A stretch of 64,000 nucleotides of DNA, from positions 36,218,651-36,282,650 of the forward strand of contig OX424558.1 in the NCBI GenBank assembly GCA_949152475.1. Direction: 5' to 3'. The DNA is from Terebella lapidaria (taxonomy: Eukaryota > Annelida > Polychaeta > Terebellida > Terebellidae). Made by a program: the position numbers and the translations under genes. Position 1 is the stretch's first letter, and each line of letters starts with the position of its first letter. Positions 26,905 through 39,136 of this stretch are shown here, one piece after another. The notes beneath the pieces were generated by a model. It was not told the DNA's origin. It saw only the letters and a program-made list of their open reading frames with translations, and ran no database searches.

Positions 26905-28392
26905 TTGCATACAACATCAGGTAGACTTGACCTTCACCTTGAACAATCTGGGTCATCCGATGTCATATTCAAGGTCACCAAAACATACATGCTCCTACCA
27001 CAAACGAAAGCTACATATATTTAAACATGTGAACTACTTGGCGAATTTGTAAATACACACCTTCCATGTGGATAGCGCTGATTGTGATGATTGTGACGTG
27101 TGTGATGCATCTTCTGGTGTCCTTGACCTTGGTGTTCAGATGGCCTTAAACATGATATTCAGATTGTGGATTCGTTGTTAAGTGTAAATTGGTCATTGTG
27201 TACACAACATTTAATGAAGGTGTTAACTATAGGTGGGTATCTTGAGCATAAGTGAGGTCATATGTTGTGCATCTCTTGATGAGCTTCCTTGAACTTAAAT
27301 TCTGAAACCTTAGGAGTTGCAGCTTGATAGAGCTGGGTTCGTAATATGAGCTAATGGGTTTTATGTGATGTGTTTTTTTAGTGACATTGGACTTGACTTG
27401 AGTCACTCTGAGAGCTAAAATCAGTTGTTTGACGATATATGGAGCTTTTGTTTGTATATTATGATAATATAGGAAGTCGAAAGGTGCCATTTTTACTGAA
27501 CTTGATACAGACTTGAGTGACCTGAGTGTTTTAATCAAGTTGAAGATGAAGAAATATGTTCTGAGATCCTTGCCTAATTATAGCCCTATATTCTAATAAT
27601 ATCTAATGCAGAAATCGTCTTCCCCTACTCACGTGAATAGACCTACATGTATGTCTGATATGTAAATTTACACACATGTGCCAACAATGTTGAGTTATCA
27701 TAAGAATTTAGTTCCTTTTCTTCTGTTGATGAAGAACACCTGCGTCAAGGTGCTGACACACACAGAGAAAAATATCAGTTTTCAATTTTATATGAGAATA
27801 TTGGGAAAAAAATTCCAGCTGAGTCACATAGAGGGCGGGCAGAATATTTTTCAGGAGGAAAACAGCAGAAATACAGGGTGGCGACAGCTGGTTAAAGCAG
27901 CGAAAACTGATCGAGCCTGGCTTTCACAGAAATCGATAAAACAAGGGGGAATAAATACACTGGCAGGGCAAGTGCTGCATTTTATTTTTAAAAATACATT
28001 GTGTGGCGAGTCGAGTGGGTTGAAAAAGCCAAAGCCAATATGGATAAATTGAAACGCGCTTAGCATTTGGAATTGCGGTTTTAATAACGCGGCTCCTACT
28101 GTTAAGGGCCTTAATTTCGTGAACATATTGTGGAATACTTCAAGGACTTGGATTATGGGAACAGATTTACCAGACATGAATGTTTATATTTCAAATATGA
28201 CCCATGTCAGATGACCATGGAATAGTGGGAATTGCAAACGCAATTATGTGTATGGAATGGATGGTTTCATCTATAAAATCGAACATCATCTAAGGACTCA
28301 GCATCGGTGATTGATTCAGAATCGAAATGGTCGAATAGGATACCAATATATTTTATAAATATCTCTTCAGTCTTCAAACATATCATACAATC
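26905..28392. other. Intergenic spacer before the tetraspanin gene
   Basis: No recognisable gene or repeat. An open frame of 124 codons (27678-28052, plus) has no family resemblance and no splice context and is probably chance. The distal part, next to 28393, presumably includes the tetraspanin promoter and 5' leader, but no clear motif was identified. Confidence 0.4.
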
Positions 28393-30666
28393 ATGTTCTT
28401 TGAGAAAATGACGCCGTTCAAGGCAAGATTCTGTGAGAGATATTTCTGGATCAAATACTCATTATTTGCAATGAACTTCTTAATCTGGGTGAGTACGGAG
28501 AAATATTCTCCACTGCATAAAAACAGTTTTGTAGGCGTTAATTGTGTTTATATTCTTACAAAATCAATATTGTGAATGAAAATAAATATATCACATTGTA
28601 TATGGAACTAATTTTACGTGTTACGTGTATTAAACGCTCATAGTAAACTATACAAGCCAGAGCATACACCTCATACCAACACAAATCGAACCCCTCAAAA
28701 TTCATAACGGATTCTCCACCAAGTGCTGCGCGCTCATACGTTTCTCCCCATTTTCGTCGCGTTCAGGTTGGCGGGATATGCCTGGTTGTGATAGGGGCGT
28801 GGTCCAGGGCACAGAAGGCTTTCCTAAACTCCGTGGACATTGCCCTAATGACAGACCCTGCCCTTTTCCTGGTGGCCGTCGGCGTCATTATGTTCGTGAT
28901 CAGCATCTTCGGCTGCCTGGGGTCCGTGAAAGAACATATCTTGCTGTTGAAAATCGTGAGTTAGAGTTGAATGGTGAAGTTTTAGGCCTAAGCCTATTGG
29001 TTGTAGGATTAGATCTATCTGGGAGTTACATGTATATAGATGTTATAATCTTGGTAAATCTGTTGTTTTATCTCAAACACATAAATCTACACATATGTGG
29101 CTATAAGTACCTTAAATATAATTAACTGATTCTGAATCTGATTAAACCGAGTATATTTATAACACTGGGATAATGTCGATGAGAGTAAGAAGTTACTCTT
29201 TTCTTGCAGTTCTGTGTGGTGATGATCTGTGTTTTCATACTACAAGTGATCGCTGGGATCCTAGCCTTTGTTTTCATTGATCACGTGGAGCAAAGGATCC
29301 TGGACTACATGAGGACCTCGATCGAGACATATAGAACAGATGGCGAAAGACAGGCCGTCATAGACTATATACAGGAGAGGGTGAGGCGGGTTCCATGAGT
29401 ATTGTAGTTATATAGCAGACATTTACATTATAGAGCACTAAAGTGCTACAGCTACGCATATGGGAGCCATATGCTTCTTTAAAGTCACACCGAAATGTGT
29501 CTCTAGTAGCCAATTGGTTACTAATTTGTTTACATAATCAAGTTTTATGAAAATGAAAATTTGTGTTAAAGTCACAGAATTTGAAAACGTACTTATTCCT
29601 CACATAAAAGGAGCTGAAACATCTCTCGTGTGACGTTTTCCTGATATAACAACGTAGAATACCAATACATGAACATTACCTCAATATAATATGCCATGTC
29701 TGTTTGCAGTTTGAGTGTTGTGGTTCGTCCAGCTACGCAGACTGGGACTTGAACCTGGACTATAACTGCTCATCCGAGTCCCAGTTACACTGCAGCGTTC
29801 CCGTGTCGTGTTGTCGTACAAGAACGAGTATTTCATGTGGTCTGGACTCAAGGAGACAAGGGGTATGCATGGGTGTCTCCATGGAGAATTTCAAAACTCT
29901 CTTATAAAAGATATCTTTCGATATACTATGACACTGCTTGTATTTTGCACCCCTTGCGAGCTGAACGTTAAAATTCCAGAGTAAATTATTCCCGTAGTTT
30001 AATTCATGTCATTTGTATAGGTATCCAATGCCTAATATTTGTAAATATTATCATGGAAATTATTTGAATATGATCTATCACCCATTTTGTACACTTCATG
30101 CAGGAGTCACATGCAGCAAACTTTGTGTATACTCGCGGCTGCACGGGTTTCCTGATGTCACTATACATTGACAACCTCATCGTCATTGGGTCCATAGCCT
30201 TCGCTGTCGCCTTTCTAGAGGTACAGTACCAATTCGTTCATCCGAAAATCCGATTAACTGAATATATTGAAAAGAAATCGGATTTTGGGAAGGAAGTTCT
30301 TGGCCACAGACAAATTTTGTTGAATATCTATTGATTTTGGAAGAGTCCAAAGCTTTGTACCCATACAAGATGAAATCAAAACTCCAATAGTTTTGGAAAT
30401 ATATTTTGAATACTGCATCTTTTTGTTGATTATAGTATATATGCGAATAGTTTTTAAAGATACTCTTCTTTTTATATTTTCAAACTCCAATTTTCTTTTT
30501 CCACGATACTCAGATTGTAGCCATAATCCTAGGACACCTACTCATCAACTACGTCCTTTTCTCGCAACTCAACGTCAACGTAAAGTCCAAGAAGGAAGCA
30601 AGAGAGCGCGAGAACCAGTACCCATCTACCACTGCTGACAAAGCTGCAGAGTTCACGAGACTTTGA
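28393..30666 (+). CDS. TspanC8-type tetraspanin, TSPAN15-like
   Basis: Four-pass membrane scaffold. TspanC8 members bind the sheddase ADAM10 and control its export and substrate choice. Exons: 28393-28488, 28767-28955, 29210-29380, 29710-29862, 30104-30220, 30514-30666; 292 aa, against 294 for human TSPAN15. All introns are phase 0. TM1 begins at FWIKYSLFAMNFLIW. TM2 (LFLVAVGVIMFVISIFGCLG), TM3 (FCVVMICVFILQVIAGILAF) and TM4 (NLIVIGSIAFAVAFLE) follow. The large extracellular loop has CCG, NCS, HCS, SCC, SCG and RGCTGF: eight cysteines, the TspanC8 hallmark. NCS is a possible glycosylation site. Assignment to TSPAN15 rather than 5/14/17/33 rests on length and general resemblance only. A second ATG at 28408 could also serve as start. 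Confidence 0.9.
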
Positions 30667-31507
30667 TCAGCCTCGAAGCCAAAATATTATGCAGTGAAGC
30701 CCATGTTTTGACACCGATTGGGATTACCAAATAACTGAGGTTTTGTTAACTCATACAAAGCCAGATCAACTCATACAAAGCCAGTTGATTCTCATTATCA
30801 TCATTTGGATAGCAACAACACAGTGTTTGATGAAATTTCACCGAACATTTCTTAATATGGCATACTGTATAATACGCTTCATACCACCTGGGTGCTATAC
30901 TGTGTTGTACAATGTCTTCAAGGGAACCCAACATTGAGAAGTGCCTTGTTAGTAGTGACATACTATAGTATAAAGTATCGTAATCTGGTTGTGAACTGTG
31001 GGCAGTGCATATGTGAGAAATGGTTTGTGCCATGAAGGAAATATGGCATTCTCGTGTCTACATATGCACCAAAAATTTGCACTATCAATGCAAATTGCAG
31101 ATACCCAACAGGCTGTAACCATCTTGAAAGAAATAATGAATTTGACGTCAGCCTAAACAGATTCTAGTCAACAGTACTGTACTAGAATCTTATACATGCA
31201 AGTCCGATGCAATTTATTTGTCAGATATGTTGTTGGATTGTACATAAATTGTAGTTCGTTTTTGCAGTGTATTTGAGTCCACCAACCATGAGATATTGCT
31301 CTATACACATGTATTAGTAATACTGTAGCACCAATCCAGAATTATCTAATAGTCAGAGGAATGAATTTTGTCATTGTATCTTTTGAATGTCGGTGTGAAA
31401 ATATTATTGTGAAGCGTTGTAAAATGTAAAACATATTTTGTTTACTGCAATGAATATATCTATATCTATATATTTTTTGTAAGTACATTATGCCTGTATA
31501 TCGATAT

Positions 31508-31513
31508 AATAAA
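31508..31513 (+). terminator. Probable poly(A) signal of the tetraspanin gene
   Basis: AATAAA, 841 bases after the tetraspanin stop codon; the only canonical hexamer on this strand between 30667 and 31560. It lies about 75 bp from the likely APEX1 signal on the other strand. Confidence 0.55.
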
Positions 31514-31588
31514 TTACTTGTCTGAAAACTAAATTCCTTCAAATGTTTTCTTTCCGTCAATACTTGATATATAATATGTTTTCTCCAA

Positions 31589-31594
31589 TTTATT
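31589..31594 (-). terminator. Probable poly(A) signal of APEX1
   Basis: AATAAA on the minus strand, 571 bases past the APEX1 stop; the only canonical hexamer found for that gene before the tetraspanin 3' end. Use of this site would make the two 3' ends overlap or abut. Confidence 0.5.
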
Positions 31595-32164
31595 CCAAAA
31601 TGTATAAAACTAACATATATCTAACAAAGTATATTACAAGTAAACACAAATATTTTTTTTGATTCCATACAAGACAGAGACTGGTACAACACAGAGCACA
31701 AATTTAATATAGCATTAAAGTCTACAGGAATTCATTCTCATGACAGAAAATATAACCCCAGTTGGTGCACATATATGCACTTCTTTCTTTTTCATCACAA
31801 GTTTTGAATGAACTTGCGATGCTTAACACCCCTAACAATGACGCAATTAGATACAGCAAAACTTCCAGCAGTCAATACATCTAACACAGTCAATTTATGA
31901 CATTAAACATGATTTTGATTGAAAGAAATGACTCACTTTAGTGAAATCATGCCTCGGTATGACTTAAAGCCAGCAATTTATCCTTGATTTAAACACATTC
32001 GACTCACTCTGAAGATAAACGAACATCAGACATGTTGCAGAGAGACAGACCTCAAAATATTAATATGCCCTCAAATGCCTACAAATACAATAAAAATTTA
32101 CCTACATGTATTCATATTATGTCACACTTAAATGCTCCTGAACTATCTCAACCATCATCACACA

Positions 32165-35100
32165 CTACAGGTTCATAAGCAGTATGATAGGACAGTGATC
32201 ACTCCCAAACACGTCCTTGCGGATTAAACTCTCACACAGATTCGCCTTCAGTCGTTCGGAGATGATGAAGTAATCGAGACGCCTGGAAAAAATTAATAAA
32301 ACGAAAAATTTAACAAATCCTTTCACAAAAGTTAATTATACATTATTTGAAAAAGAAGACTAATATGTATTTCTTTTCTGACTGAACAAAAAGTTATGCA
32401 TTTGCCAAAACAACACATTTTCATGATACATATTTTACATGTAATACCAAAACCAAATATTTATTTGAGTTTTGTACATACCATCCAACGTTCTTAGCTC
32501 GGGCGTTCATCATGAAGGTCCAGAAGGAATACGCTCCGGTGTCTTCAGGGTGCAGTTCTCGGAATGAGTCGACAAATCCCTCAGCTAGAAGGAGGTCCAT
32601 CCCTTCCCGCTCTTCCGGAGTGAAACCCGCGTTCTTCTTGTTACTCTTTGGATTGGCCAAATCTTGCAGTGACAAAATTTCATTGGTTAACTTTCGTAAA
32701 TATGTGATTGTATGCACAATGAGTGTACTTAAGATACAGACTGGACTCAGGACCATCAAAGAAGTTTCAATACCATCGTTAATATTAATGCAAGTATATG
32801 GAAGTTTACTCATATCATGACAGAAGTTTTCAGGAAGAGTTTGTGTGGTCATAGAGATTTTAATTCTTTATAATACTGCACTGTGACTCAATGTGACTAT
32901 TCAATACTAGGGTTTTTCGATATTATAGCAATGATTTGAAGACTTCGCACCTATCTCAAGGTGAGCAACGTTGAGATCGCCACACATGATGACTGGTTTC
33001 TTCTTGTCGAGATCTTTGAGGTACTGTCGGAAATCTGGATCCCACTCGTTATGGCGATATGGCAACCTTGGGAGACCACGACCCGCATTGGGCACATCTA
33101 CAAGACAAAAATACGATATACTGATACATGACTGATTATCAGGTGATTTCTTTTAAATGGGCACTTGCTGGTGGCAAGCTGAATGGACTACATGTATTTG
33201 GCAGTTGGCACTGAATATATTGCGTATTAAAGACTCCCAATATATTTGTTTCATATCATATAGGATGCAAATTGATGTGTGGCACTGGCAAAACAAACTT
33301 ACAGGCTGTGACGAAGTAGAAATTCTCATACTCAGCAGTAATTACTCGGCCTTCCTTGTCATGTTTCTCAATGCCTGAAATGTACAATGAAATTCATGTA
33401 TAACTGATCGGAATTAGAGTGTGTTTAGAATTTTACAAAGATTCAAATGAACTCCTGATAATTCAGCTGACCATGTGCGGAATAAAAACATGCTAAATAC
33501 AAAACGCATTGTGTCATTACCAAGGCCAAATTTGACGTCGATGGGTTTGACTTTTGAGTAGAGCCCTGTCCCGGAGTAGCCTTCCTTGTCCCCTGAGAGC
33601 CAGTACGTGTGGTAGCCATCAATTTCCACATCCTTCGGAATCTTCTCTTTCTCACATTTCGTCTCCTGGACGCAGAATACGTCTGGATCCTCGGCTGTTA
33701 TGTAGGAATGTCCATTTTTCTGTGGAGAAAAATAATAACAATATATTAAACCAGGAACTTATGGGTTTCTGGGAATACCTAAAGTTAACCAGCTTCTGGT
33801 ATACGCTATTATAATATATTGTTTTATAAACTTTCAGAAAATTCAATACAGCAAAACTGTTGAGAGCACAACAACAGCTCCAACTTCACCGAGGATAAAT
33901 TTGAGTTCTTGTCAATTTATATAATTACATACACACTATTTCCACTGAAACACACCTGTGCCCAAGCTCTGATACCATTCACATTCCACGACGAGAATTT
34001 CCAGTTCCATTTCTTTCCATCTTTTGTCGCGGCTGATGATGAGAAGTCCAACTCTGACACGTCTGGAATTGGCTCCTTGCCACCTTTCGTCTGTGGGAAT
34101 TTTCTTCATACATTATTTTTTCTGTGGTTAATCAAGTCATGATAGGTGATTGAACTGGAGTCTGATCATCATGTTAATGAACTCAGTAATTGCATACTAT
34201 GATATGTATTATGTATGTCATCGATTGAACAAAGATACACAAGAAAATCAGTTAACATTCAAATTAGTCCTTTGTTTACCTTCTTCTGTCCAGCATCATC
34301 ATCTTCGTTCTATTACAAAGAGCAGAAAATGAATTGTGAGCATTTCATCTCAACTACAATAAATTTATGACATGCCTTTCGATAGATCAGTCAAGCAATT
34401 CGATGGATCAGTCAAAGCAGTACAAATCAGGGCATTCTCATGAAGAAGGTCCCACTCTGCATTATGACGAGGCTTATGCAGTTAAAATAGTAACACCATT
34501 TCAAAGGCGCATTATATGGGATTCCATTTTGAGGGGATTTCCAAGATTTGTCAGCCGACACTTCAGGACTGTTCTATTTATAGAACAAAAGGTCGGATTA
34601 TGTTTTTGACCCACTTTCTCCCTCAGTCAGCTCAGGTTGGCAAAGATTCTGGGTCAAAAACATAATCTGACATTTCGCTCTATAAATAGAACAGTCCTGA
34701 AGTGTCGGGTGACAAATCTTGGAAATCCCCTCAAAACAGAATACCATATAGTGCTTCTTTAATGTTTCAATCAACTTCTATATCTTGGAGAATCCTGGAG
34801 AGAGGTGAAGCCTCATTCATAATTTACCATATAAGACATGGGAGGCAAATACCATCATAACATCCACATCTATTTTTACGAGGGTTTACTGTATCATGTT
34901 TATTGAATACACAACATCATGAACATGTAATCTTGACAATCTGACAATATTCGCACCATAATTGTGTGGATATTTTATATATGTCGTTCAGATTGCCCAC
35001 CAATTATAATATCGAAGGCTTGATAATAAACAGAAATTTTGAGTTACACTTGGCGGGAAACCCTGACTCGGCCTCATCATCAATTTAAGGTGCGCTATGA

Positions 35101-35288
35101 GCACATTAGTGAGCTATTGTATATTTGAGTTGGTGCTAGGGGCCTATCTAGCCAATGAGGGGGTTAGGCTAGATCACCATGGTGAAAGTCGAATACCGCA
35201 CCTTACTCCACCATCATCAGTGCGCGCATTACCATGTCATGTTCATGTGCTGACCCTACCGAAATTTTACCTTTCTCTTGGGTGGCAT
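32165..35288 (-). CDS. APEX1: AP endonuclease 1 (exonuclease III family)
   Basis: Cuts the DNA backbone 5' of abasic sites in base-excision repair, in the nucleus. Exons 5' to 3': 35271-35288, 34280-34309, 33956-34090, 33521-33719, 33303-33374, 32951-33097, 32482-32662, 32165-32282; 299 aa versus 318 in human, and every junction keeps frame. The short basic N-terminus (MPPKRK then an acidic stretch) is a likely nuclear signal. All catalytic motifs are present: [83 protein letters not shown]. The residue matching human Cys65, used in mammalian redox activity, is Ser. A further small N-terminal exon between 34310 and 35270 cannot be excluded. Confidence 0.94.
34499..34763. mobile_element. MITE with long inverted repeats, diverged copy
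   Basis: Lies in APEX1 intron 1. The left end reads TTCAAAGGCGCATTATATGG and the right end, reversed, reads TTAAAGAAGCACTATATGG. The inner arms match over about 100 bp (GACTGTTCTATTTATAGA and its reverse near 34697; GGTCAAAAACATAATCTGA near 34652). It is the same family as 36145-36386, whose ends are better kept. TTAA at the ends may be the target site. No coding capacity. Confidence 0.65.
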
Positions 35289-35931
35289 GGCGAAACTTCT
35301 TTTCTGAACTGACCAAAAGGTCCTCTGCAATGCTTTAAATGCTAGAATCTTGCTGATCTTGCTGCAATATGTAGAAAACAACAAATAAAGCGACAGATTG
35401 GCAAAAAGCTTTGTCCGCGCCCGTGCAAGCCAAGCTTTGAAAATGGTAAAATTTCGCCGGTTCGGCTCTATTTTCAATCATTCCGGCGCTCGTAAGCACT
35501 CGAAGAAAAACAAACCGATCCGTTACAACGACGATTCTTTTTAGGTTACCGTTTCACGTGCTTCGTAAAGGTGTGAAAACCGAAAAAAAGGAAACTGGTC
35601 GAGAAAATGAACGACCGCATTATTTATTTAATTCCATGTATGTTTATTAAGTTCGGGACAATGACAAAGACTGAAAGTCAATTAATTAATCAGAATCAGA
35701 CCCAACGACTAAACGTATTGCACGGTAAGCGGGCGATAACAGCAGGAATTCAATTCTCACTGCAGGATATCGTGTGGAAAATTTTCTTTTTATCATTTTA
35801 CGAGGGTTGACCAAAAAATATTTTTTATTGTTTTCCAGTTGAGGAATAGCAGCACGGAGTACAAATTTGGAGAGAACCCTGCCATTCGTTTGTTCAATCT
35901 CGACTCAACTGACAGTTAACATTAAACAAGA
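35289..35931. promoter_or_regulatory. Divergent APEX1-MANEA promoter region
   Basis: 643 bp between the two start codons, containing both 5' leaders. An E-box palindrome CACGTG lies at 35555-35560. No TATA box is obvious in a convincing position. Promoter function is inferred from the head-to-head arrangement. Confidence 0.5.
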
Positions 35932-38900
35932 ATGCTGAGATTGAGACGTACAACGAAAACCCGGAGAAATATTGTTGCCTTGTTTCTGGCATTGTTTCTC
36001 ATCAGTATTGCATTTAGTATTTATCACCTGAATGACACAGATGATTCAGGTACACAGTGATCTTTCAGAACTAGTTCTAATATTATTATACATTTCAAAG
36101 CAATCATTTACAATATTACGAATCTGAAAATAAATTTTATAAAATTAAAGGGCCACTGTATGGGATTCGCCTTTTAGGGGATTTCCAATATTTTTATACA
36201 ACAAAACGTCAGATGACGTTTTTGGCCTAGGATCTCTGCCGAGCCGACCTGGGCTGATCTGAGCATTGGCTCGGTACAGATCATGGGTCAAAAACGTAAT
36301 CTGACCTTTTGTTCTATAAATAGAAGCGTCGGGAGAAAAATCTTGGAAATCCCCCAAAAGCCGAATCCCATACAGTGGCCCTTTAATACATGACGAATAT
36401 TGATTGCCAGCAGATGCACAATAATTTTCTGAGCTATTTTTACTGAAACAGGTTTAACAAGGGAATCTAACAACAACAAAAAAGAAAATTCCAAAAGGTC
36501 TTCTAAGCTAATTGATTCCCTGGTGCCTGAGAAATCTCAACCAGCACATGACCCATCAATTGTGAAAGACACCAGTGACAAAATGGATGACAAAAAGGAA
36601 CAGAACAGTGATGCTGCTATTGACAGTGAACTGGACAAGTACCCAAAACCAAACTACAATATCCATGCCTTCTACTACCCATGGTATGGGAACCCAGAGA
36701 CCGACGGGAGATATATCCACTGGAACCATGAATACCTGCAGCACTGGGACAAGAAGATAGCAATCAAGTGGCCAAAGGGATCACATACACCTCCAGATGA
36801 TATCGGTGCAGCTTTCTATCCGGAGTTGGGACCTTACAGTTCCAGAGACACAGGTGTCATCGAGGAGCATATGGAGCAACTCAGAATGGCCGCAGTCGGT
36901 AATACACATGAAGTTTGAATTGGAAATCATATCTTTAGTAAATTAGTAAAATCATATAATTTGTGTGGCTGGCCTATATCATATGTCAGCGAAATCCTGC
37001 ATTGGTCTTGAAAATGATTACTATTTCCTGTCGTAGGTGTGATAGCTGTGTCCTGGTACCCTCCAGACGAGGCGGACGGTCAAGGCATCCCATTTGACAG
37101 CATTATTCCCTTGCTGCTCACAGCAGCTGATAAATATAAAATCAAGGTAAAGCAGTCTTACTTCCAGGATAATATCACACCAGAGTTGTTCAGGCATGAC
37201 AACACCAATGATATTGCGTCATATCCGTTACAGTCAGAGAATTCCCTATTTTGAACACGGGGGATGCCCTTGATCTCACGCAGAATGGTGGGGGGTATTT
37301 TGCTATGGCTGGTTGTTGACCCGAGCTGGTTGGCATTGCACACGAACAGTTTCAAGACCACAGCACGCACAGATTGGCTCAGATGACGAACGATTTATAT
37401 GGGTTGTCAGGCATGAAAATCAGTCATTTTAAGGGGGTACCCTCAGAATTCGAGCTGTAGCGAAAAATCCAATTTATCAACATATATTTTCCTTACTATA
37501 GTAAGATGAGGAAATGAATGGGCTATCTTTGTATTTAAGCTGCTAAGGTTCATCTTGTTCTGGGACGGAGCTATGGAGACTTGAATTTGGGCTTTTTATC
37601 ATTGTTTTGTATGGCCGAAGGAATTAGTGAAATCTGTCCTTAAGTATCTGATGTTCAAAAGGGTTCAATGACAGAGGCATGATTCGATGATGATTTGAGA
37701 AAAGAAAAAATATGTTGATTTTGATCAGAAGCGTAATGTGTTGTTATTAGGCCACAACATCAAGTATAACTTATCATAATGCAATTCGAATACAAGGACT
37801 GTTCAATATAATACAGATTTGCTATTATTGATTCATGTTAAAGGGGGAGTTCCGATATAAAAGGCAGAGAGCTGCAATGTGCACCGTCCATAATCTGTGG
37901 CTCAGAGATACAGTGAACAGGCAGAACAATGTTTGGCAAATAACTTTTTCTATAGGTCATATTCATAATCACATTTTTGCAAGCTATCTCATTTCAGGTC
38001 AACAATTTCAAATTTGTTATTGTTCAGAACATCCACTCTCTATTTGTGGTGAGAATAGACCATAAAATTTTGAAGCTGCAGATAATTCAAACCCGGTACC
38101 TGATGATGTTTCTAAACGCTCAGCCAATCAGATTCCTACAACGCACAAGCCAGCCCAGTAGAAACTTGTTTATAAACAGAACCACATGCTATTGCTGCTG
38201 ACTGTACTAGCATGTGAGAGGGAGAGTACACACTGTACACTGTCAGGCAGCTAGCGGATCCAGCCGCGGGCAGAGCTGCCTTGTCCACTATCAGCCTTTC
38301 TGCTGGGTTACTTTTAAATTCTGCTCCCGTCACTCAAATAAAAAAAATCCCGTCACAAAAATTAGGCCCCTCCCACAAAACCACCCGGTTTCAAATCTCC
38401 GTCTTTAATAACTAGTGTTTCTCTTTTTGCTCAGGTTTGCCTGCACATTGAACCTTTCAAAGATAGAAGTGCATCAAAACTCCTGCGCAACTTGAAATAT
38501 GTCATAAAACAATACGGAGACCATCCAGCGTTTTATCGACGATTGCACAATGGCAAGGAGCTGCCCCTTTACTATGTTTACGACTCGTACCAAGTGGACA
38601 GCCAGGAATGGGCAAGATTGTTCACTCCTCAAGGTGATCTGTCCGTCCGCGGCACATCGGAAGACGGAATCTTCATTGGTCTTTTAGTGGAAGGCAGACA
38701 CCGACAAGATATCCTTCTCGGAGGATTCGATGGCTTCTACACGTACTTCGCAAGTAATGGTTTCACGTATGGTTCGAACACCATGCACTGGAAGATTTTG
38801 ATGAGCGATGCATTGTCAAAAAATCTCCTGTTCATCCCTAGTGTTGGTCCTGGGTATGACGACGAAAGAGTTCGTCCCTGGAACGCTGGTAATACTAAAC

Positions 38901-39136
38901 CCAGAGGAGCTGGTAAATATTATGATGATAGTTTCACTGCTGCTCTGGCAGTCAAACCACCAATTATTACTGTGACTTCTTTTAATGAGTGGCATGAAGG
39001 GACACAAATTGAAAAGGCTGTTCCGAAAATGGATGGTATGTCCAAGTATAGAGATTATTTGCCGGAAGGTGCTGACTATTACCTCTCAATGACAAGAAAG
39101 TGGGCATTCAAATATGCAAAAATTGTCAAAAGTTGA
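35932..39136 (+). CDS. MANEA: Glycoprotein endo-alpha-1,2-mannosidase (GH99)
   Basis: Golgi enzyme that removes glucose-capped mannose disaccharides from N-glycans, bypassing ER glucosidases. Exons: 35932-36049, 36452-36898, 37037-37146, 38435-39136; 458 aa versus 462 in human. The N-terminus is type II: basic MLRLRRTTTKTRR, a single hydrophobic anchor (about residues 15-33), then a Ser/Lys/Asn-rich stem to about residue 95. The catalytic domain has NIHAFYYPWYGNPETDG, GVIAVSWYPPDEADGQG, VCLHIEPFKDRS, LPLYYVYDSYQ, GFDGFYTYFASNGFTYG, IPSVGPGYDDERVRPWN and SFNEWHEGTQIEKA. The two GH99 catalytic glutamates fall in the last motif, about residues 410 and 413. Intron 1 carries a MITE. Confidence 0.95.
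36145..36386. mobile_element. MITE with perfect 20-bp ends
   Basis: 242-bp element in MANEA intron 1. Its ends are exact inverted repeats (TTAAAGGGCCACTGTATGGG) and the match continues inward with changes. The internal GTCAAAAACGTAATCTGACC and TTCTATAAATAGAA are shared with the element at 34499-34763. It is non-coding, and the terminal TTAA may represent the target site. Confidence 0.7.
37147..38434 (+). other. MANEA intron 3, no feature recognised
   Basis: A 1288-bp intron, long for this gene. No coding frame resembles a known family, and no inverted or tandem repeat was seen on reading. An old degenerate insertion is possible but cannot be supported. Confidence 0.4.

Noticed and set aside
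27678-28052. 124-codon open frame upstream of the tetraspanin gene
   Set aside because: No similarity recognised, biased composition, no splice partners; likely chance.
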